Origin: DCFW01 sp963790715
GTDB lineage: Bacteria > Bacteroidota > Bacteroidia > Bacteroidales > Bacteroidaceae
Assembly: GCA_963790715.1 (NCBI GenBank)
Contig: CAWBPN010000013.1
Span: 1-64,000 of the forward strand
DNA length: 64,000 nucleotides
Reading direction: 5' to 3'
Positions 51,664 through 60,094 of the stretch are shown here, piece by piece (position 1 is the first letter of the stretch; every line of letters starts with the position of its first letter). A program made the translations under genes and the position numbers. The notes under the pieces are model-generated. The model had not been told where the DNA came from, ran no database searches, and saw nothing but the letters and a program-made list of their open reading frames with translations.

Positions 51664-52761
51664 TTACTTTATTTTAACAGATACATTTGCATTCATTCCG
51701 GGCAACAATGTTTTTTCGTTACTGTTGCTGATATGTATGCGTACCGGTATTCTTTGCGTTACTTTGATAAAGTTGCCTGTCGCATTTTCGGCAGGAAGTA
51801 TCGAGAACTTGTTTCCGGCAGCTCCGCAAAAGCTTTCAACCTTGCCTTCCAACTTCAAACCGGGATATGCGTCTATTTCAACAGTGGCACTTTGCCCAGT
51901 TTTCATTTTGTTCAATTGGGTTTCCTTAAAGTTTGCTGTAACCCAAATGTCGGATAGGTTGATTATTGAAGCCAATGCTGTGCCCGACGGTACGAATTGC
52001 CCAATCTCTATACTCTTTTTCGAAACTATTCCGTTGCAAGGAGCTATAATGAATGCATGCTTATATTGATCTTGTGCCAAGGCCAATTGTGCCTGAGCTT
52101 GCTTTATATGCGCAATAGCTTGATTAACTTGAGTGCTATGTACGCTTGTTTGTGAACGAGTAGTGGATTTCTCCGCATTTGAAGCGTCAAATTGTTTTTG
52201 AGCGGCGGCCAATTGAGCGGCGGCGACCTGATAAGCAGCTTTGGTATTGTCAAGTGTTTGTTGTGTGGCAGCACCGTCTCTGTTCATCTTTTCTATTCTT
52301 TGGTATTCTTTTTGAGCTTGCCATTCTTTGGCTTTTGCCATGGCGATGTTTTCTTTTGCCGAGCCTGAATTGTAGCCGGCAGCTATTTCACTGAATTCCG
52401 AAGCTGACACTTGTCTTTTGCAAGATTGCAATTCTGCTTGTGCCGCAAGAATCTGTGCCTGGGCTTGCATAACCTGTGCTTTCAAACTTGTGATGTCGTA
52501 TATAACCAGCGTGTCACCTTTTTTTACCTGTTGGTTATCGGTAAATCGTATTTGGCTTATGTACCCGGTTACAGTGGTGCGTAGAGGAATGATATTGCCG
52601 TCTATCTGGGCATCGTCGGTGGTTTCGTGGCATAGACTTTCATAAACCATTTTTGAACCTGAGCATATAACTACAACACCTATTATTATAGCTAAATAAA
52701 TTATCTTTTTTGAAACTTTCTTCTTTGAAGATTTCTTTAATTCTTTTTCATTGTTATCCAT
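51664..52761 (-). CDS. HlyD/EmrA-family membrane-fusion protein
   Basis: 365 residues: one N-terminal membrane helix (KIIYLAIIIGVVVICSGSKM), the lipoyl halves (DAQIDGNIIPLRTTVTGYIS ... CNGIVSKKSIEIGQFVPSGT), a long coiled coil between them (about 105-215, Ala/Gln-rich) and the beta-barrel (IWVTANFKETQLNKMKTGQS). It joins the MFS pump to the outer-membrane TolC-like channel. Confidence 0.92.
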   Translation of the reverse strand: MDNNEKELKKSSKKKVSKKIIYLAIIIGVVVICSGSKMVYESLCHETTDDAQIDGNIIPLRTTVTGYISQIRFTDNQQVKKGDTLVIYDITSLKAQVMQAQAQILAAQAELQSCKRQVSASEFSEIAAGYNSGSAKENIAMAKAKEWQAQKEYQRIEKMNRDGAATQQTLDNTKAAYQVAAAQLAAAQKQFDASNAEKSTTRSQTSVHSTQVNQAIAHIKQAQAQLALAQDQYKHAFIIAPCNGIVSKKSIEIGQFVPSGTALASIINLSDIWVTANFKETQLNKMKTGQSATVEIDAYPGLKLEGKVESFCGAAGNKFSILPAENATGNFIKVTQRIPVRIHISNSNEKTLLPGMNANVSVKIK

Positions 52762-52774
52762 AACCTTATATCTT

Positions 52775-54097
52775 TTAATTGTTTTTATTCAATAATGTTC
52801 TCATTTTTGCACCATCCATGGATAGCTCTATTTTGTGAATCGACTTGTTGATCATTGCCTGGCTCACATCATTAAGTTTTATCAGGTAATCGGTCAGTGT
52901 TATTGATCCGTTTTTCAATTGTATAGCGGCAACATCTTTCACGTTTGAGCGAATAGTTACGATGTTGTCGTCACTGTTCATCAAATCTTTGTTTTTAAGT
53001 AAATCTATTTTCAAATTCTCTATTTGCTTATCCATGTTGATTTCGTAGATGGATTGATTGTTTTTTACGAAGTCACGGTTGATGTTCACCAGTTTCTTTT
53101 TGTGAGTATTGTCATACAATGAAGATACATTCCAACTAAGTGAAACACCTACTATTCCTGAAAGGTGTGTGGAATAATCCATGGCGTTAAGTCCCGGACG
53201 TCCGTAATAACCATCGGCGAACATGGAAACCTGAGGAAGAATTTCTTGATTTAGTTTCTTCATCTGGAAGTCGGAGCTTTTGATTTGTTGTCCGAATATT
53301 TGGTAATCAGGTCTGCCTGTATAGTTATTGTCCGCTACATATGTAAGCCGTGGAAAGTCGAGTACTGCCGTAGTATCAATATGTTGTTGCGTAAAAGATG
53401 ACAATTGAACAAAGTATTGGCATAACTGCATACATAATGAAGTCTTCTGTTGCTTGAGTTGAATGAGGTCGGCATCTATTTCCTGCATATCGGTCTTCAA
53501 TGAAATACCGTTTTGAATGGCATAAGAAATATCCTGTTTTCTCATTTCCAAATCCCTTTGTTGGAAGTTTATAATTTTTGTTTGCTCCTTATTTATCAGT
53601 ATTGCTTCAAACAGGCTATTGATATTGTCTTCTACTTGAAGCATTGAAGATTTTATTTGATTTTCCTGAATATAGTTGTTTATATTGGTTATTTCCTTTT
53701 GGGTCTTAGTCATTCCTCCGTCATAAATCAATTGTGAAACACCAACTTGTCCCTGATATTGAAATTTATCTCCGCCGGCGATACTGAATCCCATCTTCTG
53801 TTCTAAGCTTGCCGGAATACTTATTGCGGTTACTTCCGATTGATATGTTGTCTTGCCCAACACCGATACTTGAGGCAGCCAAGTGGTATTAATGCTTTTC
53901 ATCGACTCATCATTTTGTTTTTTCGTCAAATCCAATTGCCCGGCATAAGGATAATTCATGTATGCGCTGTGTATAAGTTCATCTAATGTATAATGCCTTA
54001 CATCTTGTGAAAAAACTGTAGTAGATGAAAAGCATACTAACAGCAGAAGTATATCCGCTTTCCCAATTTTCCTGTTTAACAATCTTGTTAGTTTCAT
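52775..54097 (-). CDS. TolC-family outer-membrane efflux protein
   Basis: 440 residues with signal peptide (ADILLLLVCFSSTTVFSQ). Two repeats of helical hairpins typical of OEP proteins are visible (YPYAGQLDLTKKQNDESMKS; RPDYQIFGQQIKSSDFQMKK, LNQEILPQVSMFADGYYG). It is the first gene of the efflux operon. A palindrome identical in plan to the one at tetR lies in codons 3-7 (54077-54090). Confidence 0.9.
   Translation of the reverse strand: MKLTRLLNRKIGKADILLLLVCFSSTTVFSQDVRHYTLDELIHSAYMNYPYAGQLDLTKKQNDESMKSINTTWLPQVSVLGKTTYQSEVTAISIPASLEQKMGFSIAGGDKFQYQGQVGVSQLIYDGGMTKTQKEITNINNYIQENQIKSSMLQVEDNINSLFEAILINKEQTKIINFQQRDLEMRKQDISYAIQNGISLKTDMQEIDADLIQLKQQKTSLCMQLCQYFVQLSSFTQQHIDTTAVLDFPRLTYVADNNYTGRPDYQIFGQQIKSSDFQMKKLNQEILPQVSMFADGYYGRPGLNAMDYSTHLSGIVGVSLSWNVSSLYDNTHKKKLVNINRDFVKNNQSIYEINMDKQIENLKIDLLKNKDLMNSDDNIVTIRSNVKDVAAIQLKNGSITLTDYLIKLNDVSQAMINKSIHKIELSMDGAKMRTLLNKNN
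54077..54090. promoter_or_regulatory. TetR-type operator inside the start of the tolC-like gene
   Basis: TAACAATCTTGTTA, embedded in TGTTTAACAATCTTGTTAGT. The same sequence with one base changed lies in front of tetR at 55067-55080. Here it overlaps codons 3-7, downstream of the promoter, so bound repressor would act as a roadblock. Confidence 0.65.
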
Positions 54098-54164
54098 TGT
54101 AAAAAATATTAGTTCATTAATAAATTCATTTCTTATTATATATTATTGTTTCTACTTTTCCCCG

Positions 54165-54172
54165 CAAAAATA
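54165..54172 (-). promoter_or_regulatory. -7 box of the efflux operon
   Basis: TATTTTTG on the minus strand, 68 bases before the tolC-like start codon. A TTTG at 54201-54198 is 25 bases upstream, longer than the usual spacing; the palindrome TGCAAC-ATA-GTTGCA fills the gap. Confidence 0.5.
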
Positions 54173-54184
54173 GATATACGTAAC

Positions 54185-54199
54185 TGCAACATAGTTGCA
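54185..54199. promoter_or_regulatory. 15-bp palindrome just upstream of the efflux -7 box
   Basis: TGCAAC-ATA-GTTGCA: perfect 6-bp arms around three bases, located between the possible -33 and the -7 element. A site for a dimeric regulator is likely; it differs from the TetR-type operator. Confidence 0.55.
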
Positions 54200-54292
54200 A
54201 ACGGATAGCGGATATTAGTCAAATCAATATTATTCATTTCGTATTATTTTTTTGTGCAAATATCCGCTATATGGCGTTTTAAAGCAATAGCT

Positions 54293-54345
54293 TTTCGGTG
54301 AACTGCATATAATATTTCGGTGAATGCATATATTTTTTCGGTGAA
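54293..54345. promoter_or_regulatory. Three TTTCGGTGAA direct repeats at two-turn spacing
   Basis: Copies at 54293-54302, 54315-54324 and 54336-54345, with 22- and 21-base periods. TGCATATA-like sequence follows copies 1 and 2. Direct repeats at two helical turns are typical of AraC-family binding sites, and an AraC-type gene ends this operon. Confidence 0.65.
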
Positions 54346-54455
54346 AGTTATCTTATAAAACCAATCTTTTGATATAATGCTTCATTTATGTTATCTGTCT
54401 TTACGCATAAATGTTCAACAAATTTGTTAGTTATGCTGCAAAAAAAATAAAGCAA

Positions 54456-55055
54456 TTATTTCTTAAAAATTGCCTGTTTGATCAATTGAGGCAGTCTTCT
54501 TTTTAGTAATCTGCTGAGAGTTTCCCATTTACTTTCATCCAATTTGAATATCATCATATATATAGGACCTGCTATAAAAGGGAACATACACATGCTGGAA
54601 ACCATAAATACAAATTCTTTACTGTCTTTTGTAATTACCTCTCCTTTTTCGTATGCTTTTTTAATTTGTTCTTTAAAAATTGTACTTGGTTTATTATCGG
54701 GATATATTTTTTTAAAGAAATCGCGATCTTTAGATGCTTCATGCAGCGCAAATATCAAAGCTTTGGGGTTGTTATACGCGAACTCTATTTCAGAAGATAT
54801 GTAGAAGTCTACTTTTTCTTCAAAAGATAATTCAGAATTCAAATTAATTTTGAATCCTTCGATGAATTTCATAGCTACCGATTTCATTACTTTTTCTGAT
54901 AGCATTTCTTTATCTCTGAAATAATAATGCAGCATTGCCCTGTTTATCTGTGCAAGGTCTGCAATGTCCTGCATACGGGCACCTTGAAGTCCGTCTCTTA
55001 TGAATATCTTTTTTGCGGCCTCAAGAATTCTTTCTTCTGTGTCATTTTTAATCAT
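54456..55055 (-). CDS. TetR/AcrR-family repressor
   Basis: 199 residues. The N-terminal HTH is clear (TEERILEAAKKIFIRDGLQG, ARMQDIADLAQINRAMLHYY, FRDKEMLSEKVMKSV), and the C-terminal ligand domain is variable. It lies upstream of the efflux operon on the same strand and has a matching operator at its own start (55067-55080) and at the tolC-like gene, so it most likely represses both and responds to a pump substrate. Confidence 0.88.
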   Translation of the reverse strand: MIKNDTEERILEAAKKIFIRDGLQGARMQDIADLAQINRAMLHYYFRDKEMLSEKVMKSVAMKFIEGFKINLNSELSFEEKVDFYISSEIEFAYNNPKALIFALHEASKDRDFFKKIYPDNKPSTIFKEQIKKAYEKGEVITKDSKEFVFMVSSMCMFPFIAGPIYMMIFKLDESKWETLSRLLKRRLPQLIKQAIFKK

Positions 55056-55066
55056 ACGTCTTTGTT

Positions 55067-55080
55067 TAACAATTTTGTTA
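55067..55080. promoter_or_regulatory. TetR-type operator at the tetR start
   Basis: TAACAATTTTGTTA, a palindrome with 6-bp perfect arms, inside TGTTTAACAATTTTGTTAGT and flanked by CTTTGT and ACAAAG arms (55060-55088). It is 12 bases upstream of the tetR start codon. One base differs from the copy at 54077-54090. Confidence 0.7.
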
Positions 55081-55179
55081 GTACAAAGATATTGCTGCTA
55101 ATTTGATATATATATCATTTTCATTACTTTATTAAAGAATAATAACGTTGTAAGAATTATATTACGGTCTGTTAAGTAT

Positions 55180-56532
55180 TTATTTTGCCACTGGCATCCA
55201 TACCGTCATTTCTCCTTTTCCTCTGTTTCCCCATGCATAATATGGAATTAATAGTATGTTCACTTTTTTATTCTTTGCTGTAATAGGGCGATAAAGTGTA
55301 TGTGCCCACGATGTTTCATCGTAATCGTTTGCTTCACCTGTGGCTTCAAACATGCGCCAATTAAATAATAAATTACCGATATTTGCACATGTCTCATTGT
55401 GGGCAGTACTGTTTGGCAATTGGTATGGCCGGCCGTAGTTTTGGTGGACTTTCTGTATGCTATCAGGTACATAACAGGTTGCATCTGGTGATGTGCCGTC
55501 GTATAAAGCTCCGCATGCACCGGTTATATACATCTTTCTTTCTGTAATATCTTTCCAAATGGAAGAAAGATTCTTCATCAGTTGAGGCTCACCGGTCTCG
55601 TTATATAAATCGGCAACTCCTGCATATAGATAGTTGGCTCTGACGGCATGTCCCATGGCTTTATATTGCTCTCTGAAAGGTATCCGGTCTTGATTATCGT
55701 CAGTGCCGTTTTTGATAGTTCCTCTTATATTAATTAAGTTTTGAGCCAATGCCAGGTAACGTGGGTTTTTTGTAAAGCGATACATTTCTATTATTCCCAT
55801 GTAGTGTGACGGACATACGGCATTATGGGCAAGACCGGTGGAATCGCGCATATAATAATTGCAGAGGAAATCAGTCGCTTTAATTGCCGCATCAAGTAAT
55901 GTGCGTTTGCCTGTTGCCCGATAGTGCACGATGCCGGCAGTCATCAAATGTCCCAAGTTATATGTTTCGAAATTAAGACTGCTTGAAAAGGCCTTGTCGT
56001 TATCGATACCGGTTTTCGTACCTATTACGGCCTCTTGCCTAACGGAATGTGTATCATTGCCTTTGTTTAGTTCTGCAATAATAGTGGGAGTATGTATATA
56101 TCCGTCCGCTCTTTGTGCTTTTACAACACAATCAATGAAATGATCCATTAATATATCCAACGACTTGTCATGATTGACGGCATAAACAGCTGCAACAGCT
56201 TCCAGCCATTTGTACATATCTCCGTCATCGAAAGGTGGTCCCCAATGCTTGCCTTTTGCTTCACCGGCAGCAATTTGAAAGTTACGAAATCCGTGAGATA
56301 CGTTAGGATCATTCCATGTGTTCCACATGCTTTGCAATGAAACATTGCTATATGTGTTGAAACGTTCGCCCCAAAACCCTCCTGTCCATTTTACGGCATT
56401 GACGGGTGTATCGATTATTTTTGAGTATGAACTGGTATGTGTGTCGGTCAATCCGTTTATTTGAGCATAACTAATAATCGGTACATTAATATACAACAGA
56501 AGAAAAAAGACGTAATTACGTAATTGTTTCAT
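55180..56532 (-). CDS. GH127/DUF1680-like protein with an apparent internal deletion
   Basis: 450 residues with signal peptide (YVFFLLLYINVPIISYAQ). The start of the family's catalytic (alpha/alpha) domain is plain: VKWTGGFWGERFNTYSNVSL, GPPFDDGDMYKWLEAVAAVY, KAQRADGYIHTPTIIAELNK, and CANIGNLLFNWRMFEATGEA. Immediately after (NDYD) the sequence jumps to what is normally the far C-terminus (LYRPITAKNKKVNILLIPYY, AWGNRGKGEMTVWMP). Full members (beta-L-arabinofuranosidases) have roughly 600 or more residues, and the missing part includes the Cys-rich zinc/nucleophile region. It may be inactive, or a distinct short subfamily. Confidence 0.7.
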   Translation of the reverse strand: MKQLRNYVFFLLLYINVPIISYAQINGLTDTHTSSYSKIIDTPVNAVKWTGGFWGERFNTYSNVSLQSMWNTWNDPNVSHGFRNFQIAAGEAKGKHWGPPFDDGDMYKWLEAVAAVYAVNHDKSLDILMDHFIDCVVKAQRADGYIHTPTIIAELNKGNDTHSVRQEAVIGTKTGIDNDKAFSSSLNFETYNLGHLMTAGIVHYRATGKRTLLDAAIKATDFLCNYYMRDSTGLAHNAVCPSHYMGIIEMYRFTKNPRYLALAQNLINIRGTIKNGTDDNQDRIPFREQYKAMGHAVRANYLYAGVADLYNETGEPQLMKNLSSIWKDITERKMYITGACGALYDGTSPDATCYVPDSIQKVHQNYGRPYQLPNSTAHNETCANIGNLLFNWRMFEATGEANDYDETSWAHTLYRPITAKNKKVNILLIPYYAWGNRGKGEMTVWMPVAK

Positions 56533-56624
56533 AATAAAATTTTTATATGTATAAACGATATAAAATAGTAATTGTAATCATAAAACGAAATATATTCTAT
56601 GGTTTTATAAATATTTTTCTTTGA

Positions 56625-56658
56625 TTTGTCTTTTTTTTAAATTAAATATATACATTTG
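56625..56658 (+). promoter_or_regulatory. Promoter of the second Sel1-repeat gene
   Basis: -33 TTTG (56625-56628), 22-base spacer, -7 TACATTTG (56651-56658), 19 bases before the start codon at 56678. Confidence 0.7.
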
Positions 56659-56677
56659 TAATCTAAAACCAAATCAC

Positions 56678-57541
56678 ATGAACTATAGTAATTCAAATTC
56701 GGCAATTTTTAATCAGTATTTGAAAGCTGCAAAGGAAGGTGCAAAAGATGCACAATATTATTTAGGAGATTGCTATTATAGTGGCAATGGAGTCGACCAA
56801 AGTTTTATAAAAGCGGTAGAGTGGTGGCAAAAAGCTGCAGAACAAGGCTTAGCCGATGCACAATATAATTTAGGTGTGTGCTATGCTGAAGGCAGTGGCG
56901 TTAAGCCGGACTATTCTATGGCTGTAAAATTATGGGAGAGAGCCGCTGAAAAAGGTGTGCCTGAAGCTTTATGCATTCTTGGAGTATGTTATGAAAAATC
57001 CAAGGGTGTAGAGAAAGATTATTATAAAGCAGTAGAGTATTATATAAGAGCAATAGAAGAGGATAATGTTGATGCTCAATATTATCTTGGCAATTGCTAT
57101 TATGACGGTAACGGTGTGGTAAAAGATTATTCCAAAGCCGCAGAATGGTACCAAAAAGCAACTGATGGCGGCAATGCCGATGCACAATGTAATCTCGGTA
57201 TATGCTATTATAAAGGTGAAGGTGTGATACAAGATTATTTAAAAGCCGTAATCCTGTTACAGAAAGCTGTTGAACGCGGTAATACCCTGGCACAAAGTTA
57301 TTTGGGATTATGCTATTATAAAGGTTGTGGTGTGGAACAAAATTATCCAAAGGCAGTCGAATATTTTAGTGAGGCAGCAGAAAGTGGCGTTGCCATGGCG
57401 CAATTCAATCTCGGTGTTTGTTACTATAAAGGTAATGGCGTTAAACAAGATTTATCTAAGGCTGTTGAATATTTTAAGGAAGCTGCTGAACAAGGTAATG
57501 TTCAGGCACAACGCAATCTTGAATTGATACAACATCAATAA
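56678..57541 (+). CDS. Sel1-repeat protein, seven repeats, no signal peptide
   Basis: 287 residues from ATG at 56678 (MNYSNSNSAIFNQYLKAAKE); an upstream ATG would precede the promoter -7 box. Seven regular 36-residue Sel1 repeats follow, each like DAQYYLGDCYYSGNGVDQSF, with the Cys in LGxCYY conserved in all seven. The protein is almost entirely repeat. Without a signal peptide it should be cytoplasmic. Partner unknown. It converges on the SpoT-like gene with 35 bases between stops. Confidence 0.82.
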   Translation: MNYSNSNSAIFNQYLKAAKEGAKDAQYYLGDCYYSGNGVDQSFIKAVEWWQKAAEQGLADAQYNLGVCYAEGSGVKPDYSMAVKLWERAAEKGVPEALCILGVCYEKSKGVEKDYYKAVEYYIRAIEEDNVDAQYYLGNCYYDGNGVVKDYSKAAEWYQKATDGGNADAQCNLGICYYKGEGVIQDYLKAVILLQKAVERGNTLAQSYLGLCYYKGCGVEQNYPKAVEYFSEAAESGVAMAQFNLGVCYYKGNGVKQDLSKAVEYFKEAAEQGNVQAQRNLELIQHQ

Positions 57542-57576
57542 AAGTACTTTTTAAATAATATACTTCTTGATGCTGT

Positions 57577-59469
57577 TTATTTAAACGTATCGTTTCGTTT
57601 AACCTCATCAACGCCGTTTATGTTGTTGATGTGGGCAATGATAGCATCTAATTCATTAATACTATGAACATAAAAATTAATGGTGCAATCAACTATTTGG
57701 TCGGTTGTTGCCGTATTAAGGCTGTCGATAGAGAGGTTTAAATCTTCTGTTATAGTGTTTACAAGGTCTTTTAAAAGATGATACCTGTCAATTGCCTTTA
57801 TGCTTATGCTTGCAGGATACAGTATATCCGGATCTTCTGTAAAGTTGACGTTTATAATGCTGTCACCTTCTTTTGATGCCAATATTATGGCTTTATGGCA
57901 ATCGCGCTTATGTATTGTTATACTTTTGTCCTCTCCTATAAATCCTACTACTTCATCACCAGGCAATGGATGGCATGACGGGCATCTCTGATATGGAGAC
58001 TTTTTAGTCCCGCGCAAAGCATATTGTATGTTGCGTCGTGCCTTATATGTTAATGTATGATCCAACCAATCAGGTAGAGGATGTACCGAATCATTAGTGC
58101 CTATCTCAACGCAGTCGCCTCTGTGAAGAATGGTCTTTATCGAATTCAGTTTACCGTTGATGCGTGCATATTGGGCGTGCCGTCCGATAGACGTATGTAT
58201 ATCGTATGCGAAATCCAGTGCTGAAGCGTTCTTTGGTAATATCACACCTTTTCCATCAGGGGTGAATACCATGATGTCATCATTATAGAAAGACGTTACT
58301 ACGTTTTCAATAAAATTGTTTTCTTTGCCATGCAATGCTATATCGTGCAATATGCTTTTGAATTTCTTTATCCAATTATCCACTCCGTTAATTGTACGGT
58401 CGGATATACAACCCATCTTTGAGTTGTATATCATTCGTTCTGAAGATATATGTATTTCTTCCCATGATCCGTGTTCACACAATAGTTTTACGTGCAGGCT
58501 TTGGTAAGCATTTTCTTTCGGTGAATCGATATAATTTTTCATACCGCCCGGCATTTCTTTAAAATTATCCGTCAATAGCGAATAGATTTGTAAGCAGCGA
58601 TTCTTTTCTGTATTGTTTGTAACTACCGGGAATACTATATGTATTACATGGCGAAAATCAATATGTTTGAAGTCGCGCCCCGTTGACTTCATCTTGCGCC
58701 AAATGCTGTATGGCGTACGATAGCGGGCATACACCCGGCAGTCGATTCCTTTATGCGAAAGCAAAGAACTGATTTTATCCGTTAATTCATTTATATGTTC
58801 GCAGTTCTCCAGTTCATCTGCATTAAGTAAGTCTTTTAGTGTTTTATATTCTTGCGGGCAACGAAAGCGAAGACTTAGATTTTCCATTTCGGTCTTAATT
58901 TCATAAAGTCCTAAACGGTTGGCCAACGGAGCATAAAAATAATCCGTTTCACCGGCTATTTTCATTTGCTTATCCGTATTCATGCTGTCGAGGGTACGCA
59001 TATTGTGCAGTCGGTCGGCAAGTTTTATCAATAATGCACGTATATCATAATGTATGGAGTTAAGCATTTGTTTGAAATTGTCAAGTTGCTTTGACATTTC
59101 ATAATGGTCTTTTTTCGTTTTTGTCACCACACGTACGAGAAACGCCACATCATCCCCGAAACGATCTTTAATGTCATCTATGGTATATGACGTGTCTTCT
59201 GCCACATCATGTAGAAAAGCCGCTATAATAGGATCAACGCCGAGTTTGAAATCTTCAGCAACAATGCGTGCTACGGCAATCGGGTGAATGATGTACGGTT
59301 CGCCTGTTTTCCTTTTCTGATTTTTGTGAGCCTCTTTGGCAAATTCGTATGCAGCCTTAATGCGTTCCATCTCTGAAGCCGTCATGTGGCACTCCAATTC
59401 TTTGAAAAGATTTGCTGCCGATACATTAATCTCTGTGTCTGTTACTGTAGATGTGCTTACTTTATCCAT
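57577..59469 (-). CDS. spoT: SpoT-type (p)ppGpp hydrolase with degenerate synthetase domain
   Basis: 630 residues, long-RSH layout. The HD hydrolase domain is intact: GEPYIIHPIAVARIVAEDFK, IIAAFLHDVAEDT (HDxxED) and LIKLADRLHNMRTL. The synthetase part is altered: ARYRTPYSIWRKM in place of GRxKSxxSIxxKM, HIDFRHVIHIV in place of YDxxAIRI, AYQSLHV instead of YQSLHT, and EEIHISSERM for EVQIRT. TGS (ILPKNASALDFAYDIHTSIG) and ACT (DILYPASISIKAIDRYHLLK) domains follow. It should mainly degrade (p)ppGpp, complementing the RelA-type enzyme at 7349-9565. It is the third gene of ftsK-lolA-spoT. Confidence 0.88.
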   Translation of the reverse strand: MDKVSTSTVTDTEINVSAANLFKELECHMTASEMERIKAAYEFAKEAHKNQKRKTGEPYIIHPIAVARIVAEDFKLGVDPIIAAFLHDVAEDTSYTIDDIKDRFGDDVAFLVRVVTKTKKDHYEMSKQLDNFKQMLNSIHYDIRALLIKLADRLHNMRTLDSMNTDKQMKIAGETDYFYAPLANRLGLYEIKTEMENLSLRFRCPQEYKTLKDLLNADELENCEHINELTDKISSLLSHKGIDCRVYARYRTPYSIWRKMKSTGRDFKHIDFRHVIHIVFPVVTNNTEKNRCLQIYSLLTDNFKEMPGGMKNYIDSPKENAYQSLHVKLLCEHGSWEEIHISSERMIYNSKMGCISDRTINGVDNWIKKFKSILHDIALHGKENNFIENVVTSFYNDDIMVFTPDGKGVILPKNASALDFAYDIHTSIGRHAQYARINGKLNSIKTILHRGDCVEIGTNDSVHPLPDWLDHTLTYKARRNIQYALRGTKKSPYQRCPSCHPLPGDEVVGFIGEDKSITIHKRDCHKAIILASKEGDSIINVNFTEDPDILYPASISIKAIDRYHLLKDLVNTITEDLNLSIDSLNTATTDQIVDCTINFYVHSINELDAIIAHINNINGVDEVKRNDTFK

Positions 59470-59497
59470 AATCGGTTCGGTTTAATTAGTGATAAGC

Positions 59498-60094
59498 TTA
59501 TCTTAAATCGATAATTTCTGCTTTAGGATACCTCTTTTTATTAAATGTAAACATGCTATCGGGGTATTTTTGCCCTGAAGAAAAAGATCTTACAGTGATT
59601 ATTTGCCTTTTCCCGTTGCTTTGAGTTACGATTATCTTACGAGGTTGATAGTTGCGAGATATTATAAGTTGCACATTTTTTACTCCGTAGCGTGTGCTGC
59701 GCGGAACAAGGGTTATGTTGTAATTACCGCCTTGTTTACCTGCCATGCGTGCAAGAAAGGCACTTCTATAACCGTTGATGTATGTGTATGGATTAAGATT
59801 TTGTATTTGTTTGGCAGTCGGGGTACTTACATTCACCTCTTTGTTGGCTTTCAGATAGCTCCATTCAGTACGGCCATCGTACCAAGTATCCGTTCTCGGA
59901 GTTGAAAGAATAAATTTATTACCTTTTAATTGAATGCTACCGTTCATGTTTACGCTACCTGATATTGTGAATGATGCACGTATACCTCCGTTGTTTAGCA
60001 TTCGTGCCGTGTTGTCGAGTATATGGTCGGCGCTTTGTGCCAAAGTAGCCAAACTTGTTATAGCGCATAATGCTAATAAAAAAAATCTTTTCAT
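59498..60094 (-). CDS. lolA: LolA-like outer-membrane lipoprotein carrier protein
   Basis: 198 residues with a signal peptide (FFLLALCAITSLATLAQ). The half-barrel pattern of LolA is visible: LKGNKFILSTPRTDTWYDGR, TEWSYLKANKEVNVSTPTAK, LNPYTYINGYRSAFL and the strand NVQLIISRNYQPRKIIVTQ. It ferries lipoproteins across the periplasm. Start and the preceding ftsK stop overlap by 4 bases (60091-60094). Confidence 0.82.
   Translation of the reverse strand: MKRFFLLALCAITSLATLAQSADHILDNTARMLNNGGIRASFTISGSVNMNGSIQLKGNKFILSTPRTDTWYDGRTEWSYLKANKEVNVSTPTAKQIQNLNPYTYINGYRSAFLARMAGKQGGNYNITLVPRSTRYGVKNVQLIISRNYQPRKIIVTQSNGKRQIITVRSFSSGQKYPDSMFTFNKKRYPKAEIIDLR

Larger units (their letters stand above)
54098..54455. 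other. Regulatory region of the efflux operon
   Basis: No gene. From right to left: three TTTCGGTGAA repeats (54293-54345), a 15-bp palindrome (54185-54199), a -7 box TATTTTTG on the minus strand (54172-54165), and the tolC start. The part near 54360-54455 is the 3' flank of tetR; no clear terminator hairpin is visible there. Confidence 0.6.
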
